In this document: positions 27,035 to 35,621 of the stretch, in pieces
Position numbering within the stretch: the first letter of the stretch is position 1
How the letters are laid out: each line of letters begins with the position of its first letter
Assembly (NCBI RefSeq): GCF_950066645.1
Contig: NZ_CATMFB010000018.1
Span: 1-64,000 of the forward strand
Origin: an uncultured Thalassolituus sp.
GTDB taxonomy: Bacteria > Pseudomonadota > Gammaproteobacteria > Pseudomonadales > Oceanobacteraceae
DNA: 64,000 bases
Reading direction: 5' to 3'
Notes under the pieces: generated by a model
The model's input: the letters and a program-made list of their open reading frames with translations, nothing else
Told to the model about the DNA's origin: nothing
The model's database searches: none
Program-made: the position numbers and the translations under genes

Positions 27035-28025
27035 AAGCCAACCTTTTAATCTGATCACACAAAGACTCTGTTCGGACTGCCGCATCCGCAGACGAATGCA
27101 CCCGGATACCTGCACGAGTGAGTTCTGTCAGTTCGTTAAATGCATTCTGCATAACAGGAGGGTACCCGCCATCCTCATGATGCTCACGGGCAAGGCGGCG
27201 ATAACCGGGAAAGTCCGGACTTTCATCCGCCGAGCGGATACTCCAGCGAAAGCCGCTATCCAGAATACGAAACTCGCCATGTTCGGTCAGGATCTGCAAT
27301 TCAAACTGAGAAAAATCCGCGGCCTGAGTACTGACCAGATGGCACAAAACACCGTCACCAGACCGTAAAACAGCATCCACGTCCGGATCACACTCATCAG
27401 TCACCTGCGCCGGGGAAGAAAAGGCGGCCCATAAAGGCGTCAGATCACCACAGAGCGTCAACAGGAGATCCAGCATATGGGAGCCGTTATTCAGTATGCC
27501 CTTGTTATACACGACGACAACGCTGCGTAATTTGCCATGCACACCATCACGGATATCCCTGAGCAACTCCTGAAGTTTATCGTCCCAACGTCTGCTGTAA
27601 TTTACCAATAACAACACACCTGCTTCACGGCAGGCATGCACAACGGCCTCAGTTTCTGCGGGGCTTTGACTCACCGGCTTTTCTAAGAAGATTGCTTTCG
27701 GTCTGAGAGCAAGTGCCTGGTCGACCATCTGCGAGTGAAAAGCCGTCGGAGCTGCAATAGTGATAATGTCGAAACCCGCCTCAGGAACGCTGACATCCTG
27801 CAACGCGCGATACCCGCTGGTGATCCCCCATTCTTCCTGAAAGAGAGCACGCGCTCGGTCATCAGGGTCGACACACGCTGAAACACTCACGCCCTCACAC
27901 CGCGCCAGCGCTCCCGCATGAGAAAGCGGCCAGCCCGCGCCGGAAAGCACTTCGGATTTCCGGTCAGAATCAAAGCCCCCGGAGATCCGGCCACAACCGA
28001 TAATGAGTGCACTCAGTGTCATCAT
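27021..28025 (-). CDS. Gfo/Idh/MocA oxidoreductase
   Basis: An NAD(P)-dependent sugar oxidoreductase of 334 residues. The Rossmann motif is LIIGCGRISGGFD at the N-terminus, the catalytic EKP motif is in FLEKPVSQSPAETE, and the C-terminal part holds NNGSHMLDLLLTLCGDL. The start ATG overlaps the stop of the upstream PIG-L gene. Such enzymes often supply the ketone used by a DegT aminotransferase, which is the next gene here. The exact hydroxyl oxidised cannot be told from sequence. Confidence 0.88.
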   Translation of the reverse strand: MMTLSALIIGCGRISGGFDSDRKSEVLSGAGWPLSHAGALARCEGVSVSACVDPDDRARALFQEEWGITSGYRALQDVSVPEAGFDIITIAAPTAFHSQMVDQALALRPKAIFLEKPVSQSPAETEAVVHACREAGVLLLVNYSRRWDDKLQELLRDIRDGVHGKLRSVVVVYNKGILNNGSHMLDLLLTLCGDLTPLWAAFSSPAQVTDECDPDVDAVLRSGDGVLCHLVSTQAADFSQFELQILTEHGEFRILDSGFRWSIRSADESPDFPGYRRLAREHHEDGGYPPVMQNAFNELTELTRAGIRVHSSADAAVRTESLCDQIKRLAYENC

Positions 28026-28708
28026 TTATCTACCTGACGCATCAGCATAAATGCTTCGGCATAGTCGACACCCACCGCAGCCCCACGGACTCCGGCCAAC
28101 TGTCGGCAGTTCTGATAAGAGCGGGGATGTGGATATTCCCGCATTTCCGCATCATACGAACGTAAAGCGCTTTCTTTGGCTTCGATATAATCTGAAATAT
28201 CAATCCAGTAATTTGGCTGAAATGCGTCGCCGATACCCCACTCAGTACTTGAGAGCACTTCAGCGGCAAGTATCTTGCGGATACGACTACCCGGCAGAGC
28301 CCGGCACGCCGTCATCACTGTCTTAGCGGTAAGCTGATGATCTACATTCAGATCGCCATAAAAATGCGTGTATACAACCGTTGGCTGAATTTCGTCAATC
28401 AGGGGCTCAATGCTCTGAACCAGATCCAGAAGCGGAACCGCATCAAGGCGGTTGTCCGGCCAGTTCAGACGTGTAATCTGCTCAATACCCAGCTTATCCG
28501 CCGCATGGTCGGTGGCCTGATTGCGTGCAGCAAAAGACTCGTCGTCTGCACTGGCTCTTGCGCCTTCTCCGTCTGCCATAAAAATGGCATAAACACGATC
28601 GCCTCGGGCAGAATGCCGGGCCAGAGCGCCTCCGCAACCCAGAGCTTCATCATCCGGATGTGCAAAGATTGCCAGCACAATGTCCTGTTCAGAATTTGGC
28701 ATATTCAA
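28022..28708 (-). CDS. PIG-L/LmbE family deacetylase
   Basis: A zinc-dependent de-N-acetylase of 228 residues. The metal motif is LAIFAHPDDEALGCGGALA (His, Asp, Asp) with a later metal His in NVDHQLTAKT. Family members remove acetyl groups from GlcNAc-type sugars. In this operon it could deacetylate a sugar intermediate or finished nonulosonate so that another acyl group (formyl or acyl) can be put on. It overlaps the genes on both sides by four bases. Confidence 0.9.
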   Translation of the reverse strand: MNMPNSEQDIVLAIFAHPDDEALGCGGALARHSARGDRVYAIFMADGEGARASADDESFAARNQATDHAADKLGIEQITRLNWPDNRLDAVPLLDLVQSIEPLIDEIQPTVVYTHFYGDLNVDHQLTAKTVMTACRALPGSRIRKILAAEVLSSTEWGIGDAFQPNYWIDISDYIEAKESALRSYDAEMREYPHPRSYQNCRQLAGVRGAAVGVDYAEAFMLMRQVDK

Positions 28709-29775
28709 CCTACCTGTTCATCCGCAGCAGGGCCAGTCAGTACGTCCCAGCTGACCGGCGTTCCAAAGTCGACGGCGGTTGTCAGCGTCCGCCCCACCAC
28801 ATCGTCAAAGTACTTAGGAGGCAACCCAAAACCGGGACGAATCCGGCGAACATCATCAGGAGTAATCTGGTGGCCCGCAGGTAAGTCCTTCACAAAATAA
28901 ATCGAACGACGGAAGCGCTTGTTCGCCTCTTCCGCAGGCTGACGTTTATATTCCGCAACCCCAAGTGCCTCCCAGGCGGATCCGGAGTCAGTCACCAACT
29001 GCTGCAGCTCTGCGGGCTCGATAGAAAACTCACTGTCAGGCCCTTTATCTGCACGACTCAGGGTAAAATGCTTTTCAATGACGCAGGCTCCCAGCGACAC
29101 TGCCGCAACCGAAGCCACCGTACCCAGAGTATGATCTGACAAGCCAACGGTAACGCCGAATTCCTGCTGCAGACACGCCATCTGACGCAGATTCGCCTGA
29201 TTCATAGGCGCTGGGTAACTACTGATACAATGCAGTAGCACCAGATCACGGCAGCCCGCTGCTCTTGCAGCCTCAACCGCTTCAGCAACCTCGCTCAGCG
29301 TGGCCATCCCGGTGGACATAATCATTGGCTTCCCCGTCGCTGCAATACAACGGATCAAAGGCAGATCAGTCAATTCAAACGATGCCACCTTGTAAGCAGG
29401 CGCATTCAGTGACTCTAAGAGCTCGACAGCCGTCTCATCAAAAGGCGTTGAAAAGATTGTGATACCACGCCGTGCAGCATGTTCAAAGATGGCCTGATGC
29501 CAGTCATAGGGCGTCTCTGCCCATTTATACAGGTCATAAAGACGGTAGCCATCCCACAAACCGCCCTCTATGCAGAAATCCGGTTTGTCACAATCAATCG
29601 TCATAGTGTCAGCGGTATAGGTCTGAATTTTAATCGCGCTGGCACCGGCATCCGCCGCCGCATCAATCGTCTGCAGCGCCTTCGACAGATCGCCGTTATG
29701 ATTGGCTGACAGCTCAGCAATAATATAAGGCGGATATTCTGGTCCGATTTTTCTGTTATTGATCGAAAAAGTCAT
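28705..29775 (-). CDS. pseI: Pseudaminic acid synthase PseI (NeuB family)
   Basis: It condenses 2,4-diacetamido-2,4,6-trideoxy-altropyranose with phosphoenolpyruvate to give pseudaminic acid. The 356 residues include the NeuB barrel (IIAELSANHNGDLSKAL, FDETAVELLESLNAPAYKVA, LLHCISSYPAP, GLSDHTLGTVASVAA, IEKHFTLSRADKGPDSEFSI) and a C-terminal antifreeze-like SAF domain (RRSIYFVKDLPAGHQITPDD). The barrel motif order fits PseI; LegI or NeuB specificity is less likely given PseB, PseC and PseF in the same operon. It overlaps both neighbours by four bases. Confidence 0.92.
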   Translation of the reverse strand: MTFSINNRKIGPEYPPYIIAELSANHNGDLSKALQTIDAAADAGASAIKIQTYTADTMTIDCDKPDFCIEGGLWDGYRLYDLYKWAETPYDWHQAIFEHAARRGITIFSTPFDETAVELLESLNAPAYKVASFELTDLPLIRCIAATGKPMIMSTGMATLSEVAEAVEAARAAGCRDLVLLHCISSYPAPMNQANLRQMACLQQEFGVTVGLSDHTLGTVASVAAVSLGACVIEKHFTLSRADKGPDSEFSIEPAELQQLVTDSGSAWEALGVAEYKRQPAEEANKRFRRSIYFVKDLPAGHQITPDDVRRIRPGFGLPPKYFDDVVGRTLTTAVDFGTPVSWDVLTGPAADEQVG

Positions 29776-30491
29776 ACAGACTCCTCTGCATTATCTGACG
29801 ACTCAATGGGCAGAAAGGTCGCTCGTGCAACGACCCTGCCATCCACCATTTCCGCATCCCGGAATTCCACCCGCATACCACTCTGCTCTATGTATGCATG
29901 TGGATAGCCGTCGGCATCAAGCATACGGATAAAATCGTATCGTTGTTGCTCGTTCAGCCCCTCTGGTATCTGGCTCTGCTCTGGTGTTCTGCGCTTAAAC
30001 AGCAGCGGGGGTCCCTGCTGCTCTACGGGCACTGGCTCCGACTCAGTAATAAGCCGAATCATTTCAAAACTCAGTTGACCGGCACGCAGATAAATATCCT
30101 GTGCACGCCCTTCAAGCGGGAGTACGCGTTTCATATATACCGGGCCGGCATCCATTGCTTCCACCATTCGGAAGGCCGACAATTTTGTTTCTGTATGCCC
30201 GCGAAGAATCAGGTTCTGTAACGGGCTTCCTCCCCGGCCAAACGGGAGATCGGTCATATGGAAGCAGACACATTCGTAGTTGCTCCATATCGACTGAGGC
30301 ACCCGTTCACTCCAATGCAGAAAGAAAATAAACCGCACATCAGCAGATTCAAGCGCCTGCTCCAACCCGGCTGTGTTTTCTACCCACATCCAGTGACCAG
30401 GGCAGCTATCCCGTAGCTGACAGAAACTGTCAAAATGCCAACGCTTGTTACTGGCAATAATATAAGTTTGCACTGCTCTATCTGAACACAT
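29772..30491 (-). CDS. Formyltransferase-like protein
   Basis: A 239-residue protein with the core of methionyl-tRNA/sugar N-formyltransferases: VRFIFFLHWSERVP, then FHMTDLPFGRGGSPLQNLIL in the position of the family's N-x-H...LP-x-x-R-G signature. DAGPVYMKRVLPL follows. The usual catalytic Asn seems to be replaced (CVCFHMTDLP reads Cys before the His), so activity is uncertain. I chose the internal ATG (MCSDRAVQ); the longer GTG start lies within the PseG gene. It may place an N-formyl group on an amino sugar, as VioF and QdtF do, or simply act as another acyl transferase. Confidence 0.78.
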   Translation of the reverse strand: MCSDRAVQTYIIASNKRWHFDSFCQLRDSCPGHWMWVENTAGLEQALESADVRFIFFLHWSERVPQSIWSNYECVCFHMTDLPFGRGGSPLQNLILRGHTETKLSAFRMVEAMDAGPVYMKRVLPLEGRAQDIYLRAGQLSFEMIRLITESEPVPVEQQGPPLLFKRRTPEQSQIPEGLNEQQRYDFIRMLDADGYPHAYIEQSGMRVEFRDAEMVDGRVVARATFLPIESSDNAEESV

Positions 30492-31980
30492 AGCAACGCT
30501 GCCCCACACGTTGAAAACCGGCGTTTCTGAAAGCACGACGAGAGGCGATATTGCCTGTATCTATATCGGCGACCACAGAAATATCCGGGTGCCTTAAGCA
30601 ACAGGCCCGCAGCGCACGCCGTGCGAGATTATTTCCCCGGTAACGACGATCAATCAGCACCGATACCTCAGCGGTTTTGCGGCGGCCTCTGTTTCCAGCG
30701 AAATCAAGTCGAACATACCCTGCCGGATAGCCATCCCACTCCACAATGTAAATCCGCGAGGAGGTTTGCTTCAGATGGCGCTCAAACCAACGCCGGTGCT
30801 CGCTCCAGCGAGGCACCTGAGGGTGACGGAAAAATCGCCTGGCTCCCGGTTGTTTCTGCCATTGATACAGACGCGCGCAATCACCAGCATCCACCGACCG
30901 GAGAACAAAACCGTACGCAACAGTAGACGAAAGAGCACGAACAACACGTTCAGGCCCCGCCCCATCAAGAAGGTGACGTCCACGGCTCCGCATCTGCTTT
31001 CTCACGTCGGCATCCACTATCATTTCTGAGATAAGCCCGCGATCTATTTCTGCGACTGCCTGACGAAAATCACCCACGATACACACACAACCCCTGGCTG
31101 CGGCTTCCTGCGCCTGGGGCACCTGATTGTCTGCGACAATAACTAACCCCGTTGGCAGGCCAGCAGCGACCCGCTCCCACAGCGAACCACCGGCGGCACC
31201 AATGCAGAGTTTATGACGGCCATACAAGGTGGACATGTCTTCACAATACGCAATGAGTTGCACATTAAATGGCCAGCTCCCGCCAGCTCCCTTAATTTCA
31301 TCCCAGGAGTGTGAATTGCGATTAACCAGAACCGTGATATTCAAGCCCTCGGCTTGCGGAATTCCGGTCATCTGCCGTAACAGCTCGGCAGTCAGTCCAT
31401 CCCGGTCGGCGCCGCCCAGATTCACGAGAACATCAGATTTTTCGTTCACCGGAATATCTTCTACGTTAAAAAACTCCGGACGCACGAGCGTATAATCTGC
31501 ACCCGCCAGCATTCTTGCGCAGGCCGTAATCTCTTTATAATCTTCTGACGCGGCTCCCGGGCGTGGGTCTAACAATAAATCGGCGTGAATTTTACGATGG
31601 GGCCAGTCTTCCAACATCATCAGAGGAAAGCCCGCTGCCTTAATCTGTTTCTGCCAATGCGCACCCAGACCATAGTGGTCTGACACGACCCAGTCAGCCT
31701 GAAAATTCATCATTTCCGACAGAAAGTGACGAGCATCAGCCTCTTGCTCGCAGACGCTCCACTCACCTTCCGTTGCATACTGTTCAGATCGGGCGGTGCC
31801 AGATAGCCGATAACCAATGTCTTTTTTACTCAGAAGTCCAAGCAGTACTTCAGAAGCTTCTGTCATAAAGAAAGCGCATTTATGTCCCCCCGCTTTCAGG
31901 CTCTCTGCCAATGTCAGACATCGCATCACATGGCCTGTCCCCAGACTGGGAGATGCATCACATCTGAAGGCTACCCTCAT
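30478..31980 (-). CDS. pseG: PseG-PseH fusion: UDP-sugar hydrolase plus N-acetyltransferase
   Basis: Residues 1-340 match PseG, which hydrolyses UDP from UDP-2,4-diacetamido-2,4,6-trideoxy-altrose: FRCDASPSLGTGHVMRCLTL at the start, VSDHYGLGAHWQ, VNLGGADRDGLTAELL, and the GT-B nucleotide site GAAGGSLWERVAAGLP. Residues about 355-500 form a GNAT domain (FVLRSVDAGDCARLYQWQKQ, then AEVSVLIDRRYRGNNLARRA) that fits PseH, which acetylates the 4-amino group one step earlier. The fusion therefore couples two consecutive steps. The start giving MRVAFRCDAS has GTGAGC upstream and lies 4 bases after pseF; earlier ATGs overlap pseF. Confidence 0.9.
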   Translation of the reverse strand: MRVAFRCDASPSLGTGHVMRCLTLAESLKAGGHKCAFFMTEASEVLLGLLSKKDIGYRLSGTARSEQYATEGEWSVCEQEADARHFLSEMMNFQADWVVSDHYGLGAHWQKQIKAAGFPLMMLEDWPHRKIHADLLLDPRPGAASEDYKEITACARMLAGADYTLVRPEFFNVEDIPVNEKSDVLVNLGGADRDGLTAELLRQMTGIPQAEGLNITVLVNRNSHSWDEIKGAGGSWPFNVQLIAYCEDMSTLYGRHKLCIGAAGGSLWERVAAGLPTGLVIVADNQVPQAQEAAARGCVCIVGDFRQAVAEIDRGLISEMIVDADVRKQMRSRGRHLLDGAGPERVVRALSSTVAYGFVLRSVDAGDCARLYQWQKQPGARRFFRHPQVPRWSEHRRWFERHLKQTSSRIYIVEWDGYPAGYVRLDFAGNRGRRKTAEVSVLIDRRYRGNNLARRALRACCLRHPDISVVADIDTGNIASRRAFRNAGFQRVGQRCYVFR

Positions 31981-31984
31981 CTGC

Positions 31985-32695
31985 TCACGACTCATAAGCA
32001 GATGAAGTACCAATAATTTCTGGGGCCATCAGCTCAGCTCGCGCCCAGTCATCGACCGTATCAATATCCTGAACCCGCCAGCGTGGTATCTCATATGCCC
32101 GGGATGCCGATGAAAATATCACGTCACCATTCAGCCAGGCCTCACTGACACCCCAGTAAAACTGCCCTGCATCATGGAATGCACGAGGCAGATCCTGTGA
32201 ACGCTTATTAAAATTCTCTGGCCAGAACATCTCAACCGAAGCATCGTCATGCAGCTGAAAAGAGCGGAAAATCGGCGCCGGAAATTCAGTCACAGTGAAA
32301 CTGTAACGACTGCCCGATGCAGCCAACAGTTTGTGAGCACCTTTCAGATCATCAATACTGATAAAAGGAGCGGTCGCGTAAATACAACACACCTCCTGGG
32401 GCTGATCTCCCTGATCGGTAAGTGTCTGGATCGCATGGGCAATGACTGGAATGGTGGGGGTGTGGTCATCCGATAAATCTGCAGGCCGCATGAAAGGGGT
32501 TTCCGCGCCATACGATCTCGCCACACTGGCAATCTCTTCGTCATCGGTAGAAACAATAACACGATCGAACATGCCCGAGTTTATGGCCGCTTCGATAGAC
32601 CACGCGATCATAGGTTTGCCGTAAAACATCTTAATATTCTTACGGGGAATCCGTTTACTTCCGCCCCGCGCGGGAATGACAGCAACTCTACTCAT
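31985..32695 (-). CDS. pseF: CMP-pseudaminic acid cytidylyltransferase PseF
   Basis: It activates pseudaminic acid with CTP. The 236 residues hold the NeuA-family nucleotide motif VAVIPARGGSKRIPRKNIK, then VIVSTDDEEIASVA and YATAPFISIDDLKGA. DAGQFYWG and DIDTVDDWARAE complete the family pattern. Spacing and motif choice fit PseF rather than sialic acid NeuA. It overlaps pseC by four bases and precedes the PseG-PseH fusion by four. Confidence 0.93.
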   Translation of the reverse strand: MSRVAVIPARGGSKRIPRKNIKMFYGKPMIAWSIEAAINSGMFDRVIVSTDDEEIASVARSYGAETPFMRPADLSDDHTPTIPVIAHAIQTLTDQGDQPQEVCCIYATAPFISIDDLKGAHKLLAASGSRYSFTVTEFPAPIFRSFQLHDDASVEMFWPENFNKRSQDLPRAFHDAGQFYWGVSEAWLNGDVIFSSASRAYEIPRWRVQDIDTVDDWARAELMAPEIIGTSSAYES

Positions 32696-33846
32696 ATCAA
32701 TAACTCCCTGAGACTGGCAACGACGATGTCCTGTTCCGCATCGGACATGCCGTGAAACAGAGGAATACTGAGTGCGTCCTGATAATACGATTCGGCTACC
32801 GGATAATCACCCGACTGAAACCCAAGCGCCTGATAATACGGCTGCAGATGTACCGGAATATAGTGCAGATTCACCCCAATTCCGCGCTCTCTGAGCGCAT
32901 CAAATAACTGATCACGCGCTATTTTTCCCTCAGGTTTCACACGGACAATATACAGATGCCAGGAAGAGTCGCTTTCTGATATCTGATGGGGAAGTATCAG
33001 AGGCAGCTCAGAAAGCTTTTCAGAATACTGCATGGCGAGCTGTCGCCGGCGATCAACAAAACTCCTTAACCGATTCATCTGACTGATACCAAGCGCCGCC
33101 TGAATATCCGTCATCCGATAGTTAAACCCGAGTTCCAGTTGCTGATAATACCAGGGGCCATCCGACGCTTTGGTCATTAATGCAGTATCGCGGGTAATGC
33201 CGTGAGAGCGTAGCCTCTGCATTCGCTCAGCCAGAGCGGCATCTTTCGTCGTGGCAACGCCACCTTCACCAGTAGTCACGATTTTCACCGGATGAAAACT
33301 GAATACAGTAATATCCGAATACTGACAATTGCCTACCGGGCTATCTTTATAGCTGCCGCCAATGCCATGTGAAGCATCTTCAATCACCCGAAAGCCAAAC
33401 TCCTTAGCTAACCCAGCGATCGCTTTCATATCGCATGACTGACCAGCAAGATGCACAGGAATAACAACCTTGGGTAAACGGTTCTCTGCCTGAGCAACCT
33501 CAAGTTTCGTGCGCAGTGCTGAGACAGACAGGTTATATGTAGACTCATCAATGTCTACAAAATCGACGTCCGCGCCGCAATAGCGGGCGCAATTGGCTGA
33601 AGCAACAAAAGTGACCGGGGACGTCCAGACAATATCCCCAGGGCCAACATCCAGAGCAAGGCAAGCAATATGAAGCGCCGAGGTAGCGCTGTTTACCGCA
33701 ACCGCAAATGGCGCACTCACAGCGTCGGCAACACTGGTTTCAAATCGTTCTACGGCGGGCCCCTGGGTGAGAAAATCCGATCTCAGCACCTCGGTGACAC
33801 TGAGAATATCCTCTTCTGTTATATCCTGACGCCCATACGGAATCAT
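32692..33846 (-). CDS. pseC: UDP-4-amino-4,6-dideoxy-AltNAc transaminase PseC
   Basis: A DegT-family PLP enzyme of 384 residues that aminates C4 of the PseB product. Signatures are IPYGRQDITEEDILSV at the N-terminus, AVNSATSALHIACLALDVGP, and the Schiff-base Lys in VFSFHPVKIVTTGEGGVA, followed by ELGFNYRMTDIQAALGISQM. It follows pseB by one base and precedes pseF, the conserved B-C-F order. Confidence 0.94.
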   Translation of the reverse strand: MIPYGRQDITEEDILSVTEVLRSDFLTQGPAVERFETSVADAVSAPFAVAVNSATSALHIACLALDVGPGDIVWTSPVTFVASANCARYCGADVDFVDIDESTYNLSVSALRTKLEVAQAENRLPKVVIPVHLAGQSCDMKAIAGLAKEFGFRVIEDASHGIGGSYKDSPVGNCQYSDITVFSFHPVKIVTTGEGGVATTKDAALAERMQRLRSHGITRDTALMTKASDGPWYYQQLELGFNYRMTDIQAALGISQMNRLRSFVDRRRQLAMQYSEKLSELPLILPHQISESDSSWHLYIVRVKPEGKIARDQLFDALRERGIGVNLHYIPVHLQPYYQALGFQSGDYPVAESYYQDALSIPLFHGMSDAEQDIVVASLRELLI

Positions 33847-33847
33847 T

Positions 33848-34846
33848 TCAGATACGACCTATCTTTTCCTGATTTTCTGCAATCCAGTCCTGGAGTTCTT
33901 CATCGGTCATCCACTCTGTGTTGTTATCACTGGCATACACAAAGCCATCAGACACAGGCCGGCCATCTTTGATGCGTGATGGGCAACGATCCCAACCGTG
34001 AATCGCAGGGAGAATTTTAAAATGCTCATCGTACTCAAACGTATGAATGGCATCCTCACTACCGATCATCTGCTCATGAAGCTTCTCGCCCGGGCGAATG
34101 CCAACCACTTCCTGCTCGGCGTCAGGGGCGATAACACGGGCAAGATCAGTCACCTTCATCGAAGGAATTTTTTTCACGTAAATCTCGCCTCCTTCCATGT
34201 CTTCGAAAGCGTGCCAGACCAGCTTAACCGCATCTTCCAGAGAAATCATAAAGCGCGTCATCCGCGCATCTGTGATCGGTAAGGTGCCCTTATCCTTGAT
34301 GGACATAAAAAATGGAATCACCGACCCCCGTGATCCCATCACATTGCCATAACGGACAACAGAAAAGCGGGTGCCGTGATCTCCGGAATACGAATTACCG
34401 GCAACAAATAGCTTATCAGAGGCAAGTTTTGTCGCACCATACAGGTTGACCGGCGAACTCGCCTTGTCAGTAGACAGCGCCACACACCCTTTCACACCGT
34501 GATCAATGCAGGCATCAATCACATTCATGGCACCGTTGATATTGGTCTTCACACACTCAAAGGGATTGTATTCTGCAATCGGAACGATTTTGGTTGCAGC
34601 CGCGTGAACAACGTAGTCCACACCGTCGAGGGCGCGGTAAAGGCGGTCTTTATCTCTGACATCGCCAATGAAGAAGCGTACACGAGGATCCCCCTCAAAT
34701 AACTTCGCCATCTCCCACTGCTTCATCTCATCACGGGAGAAAATGATCACTCGTCGAGGGTTGTACTTTTCCAGCGTCATAGGCACAAAGGCATGGCCAA
34801 ACGAGCCGGTACCGCCCGTCACCAGAATGCTCTTACCATCAAACAT
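33848..34846 (-). CDS. pseB: UDP-GlcNAc 4,6-dehydratase (inverting) PseB
   Basis: First step of CMP-pseudaminic acid synthesis: dehydration of UDP-GlcNAc with C5 inversion. The 332 residues show the NAD motif ILVTGGTGSFGHAFV, the substrate loop HAAATKIVPIAEYNPFECVK, LSTDKASSPVNLYGATKL (catalytic Lys and the YxxxK variant) and VRYGNVMGSRGSVIPFF. CAGGAG lies 8 bases before the ATG. As first gene of a ten-gene minus-strand operon it probably sets its expression. Confidence 0.95.
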   Translation of the reverse strand: MFDGKSILVTGGTGSFGHAFVPMTLEKYNPRRVIIFSRDEMKQWEMAKLFEGDPRVRFFIGDVRDKDRLYRALDGVDYVVHAAATKIVPIAEYNPFECVKTNINGAMNVIDACIDHGVKGCVALSTDKASSPVNLYGATKLASDKLFVAGNSYSGDHGTRFSVVRYGNVMGSRGSVIPFFMSIKDKGTLPITDARMTRFMISLEDAVKLVWHAFEDMEGGEIYVKKIPSMKVTDLARVIAPDAEQEVVGIRPGEKLHEQMIGSEDAIHTFEYDEHFKILPAIHGWDRCPSRIKDGRPVSDGFVYASDNNTEWMTDEELQDWIAENQEKIGRI

Positions 34847-34889
34847 CGTCGATCTCCTGACGCTTTTAGTTGTTTAACAGGTAAGTAGC

Positions 34890-34917
34890 AATATGTATGC
34901 CGTAATCCTGACGTCAA
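34890..34917 (-). promoter_or_regulatory. Possible sigma-70 promoter of the pse operon
   Basis: On the minus strand TTGACG and CATATT are separated by 16 bases, about 45 bases before pseB. The -35 has five of six and the -10 four of six matches. Confidence 0.4.
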
Positions 34918-34962
34918 AAACGCCAGGATCGGGTGGCAGAAATCAAACCAGGAGAAAGATGT

Positions 34963-35613
34963 TCAGCCCTGCGTACTGCAGTATGGCTGAACAATAGGCC
35001 AGGGCAGCTCACCGCACAACTCAGGGTGGCGTGGCACTTCCTGCTCCACGACGTCGAGCAGAGGAGTGAGAATGTAGGACTTCGAGCGCTTAAGATTCGC
35101 AGCGATACGCTGCTTCTGGTCAGCCCGGAGCTTAGGCCATGAGCGAAGAGCAACTTCTATCATATAGCTGTCCAGACCACGCTCATTAGGGGCTATCGAT
35201 AGCAGAGCATCATAACGAGCCTGAATCACCTCAGCCGGACTACCAATAATATATTCCGCATCCAACAAAGCCAGATGGTAATACGGCCACCTCGGACGCC
35301 ATTTCGTCGCCGGCTCCAGCAACGCAATCACTTCCGTCATAGGTGCAATGCGCTCTTCTGGCTCAAGGGTCATCGCATACTCACGCAACCATGAGGCTTT
35401 CGCCTCCCTCGCCTTCAGATTGAAGGGGGCAAGCGCAAGAATCGTATCCAGGACAATATTGTCGGGGCTGTCGGCCGGCAACGCCCTGCCAATACCAACA
35501 AAAAGAAAAGAGAAACTGAGGTAGAGGCCAGCGATTGCCAGCCCCATCGGTAACCACCAGCTGCGGCGTTTAATCCAGTTGCGCGCAGCCAGTAAATCCC
35601 TGTCAGACATCAA
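34963..35613 (-). CDS. VpsP-like exopolysaccharide protein
   Basis: A 216-residue protein with one N-terminal membrane helix (LPMGLAIAGLYLSFSFLFVG) and an otherwise helical periplasmic part (LDTILALAPFNLKAREAKAS, RWPYYHLALLDAEYIIGSP). No enzymatic motif is seen. It lies directly after the tyrosine-kinase gene, where Vibrio vps-II has vpsP. VpsP proteins are short membrane-anchored helical proteins of unknown function, so I call it VpsP-like on position and architecture rather than on motifs. Confidence 0.7.
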   Translation of the reverse strand: MMSDRDLLAARNWIKRRSWWLPMGLAIAGLYLSFSFLFVGIGRALPADSPDNIVLDTILALAPFNLKAREAKASWLREYAMTLEPEERIAPMTEVIALLEPATKWRPRWPYYHLALLDAEYIIGSPAEVIQARYDALLSIAPNERGLDSYMIEVALRSWPKLRADQKQRIAANLKRSKSYILTPLLDVVEQEVPRHPELCGELPWPIVQPYCSTQG

Positions 35614-35621
35614 AGCCTTCC

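Noticed and set aside
34906-34928. Terminator of the export operon before pseB
   Set aside because: An 8-bp stem with one G-T pair is present but no T run follows, so it may not stop transcription.
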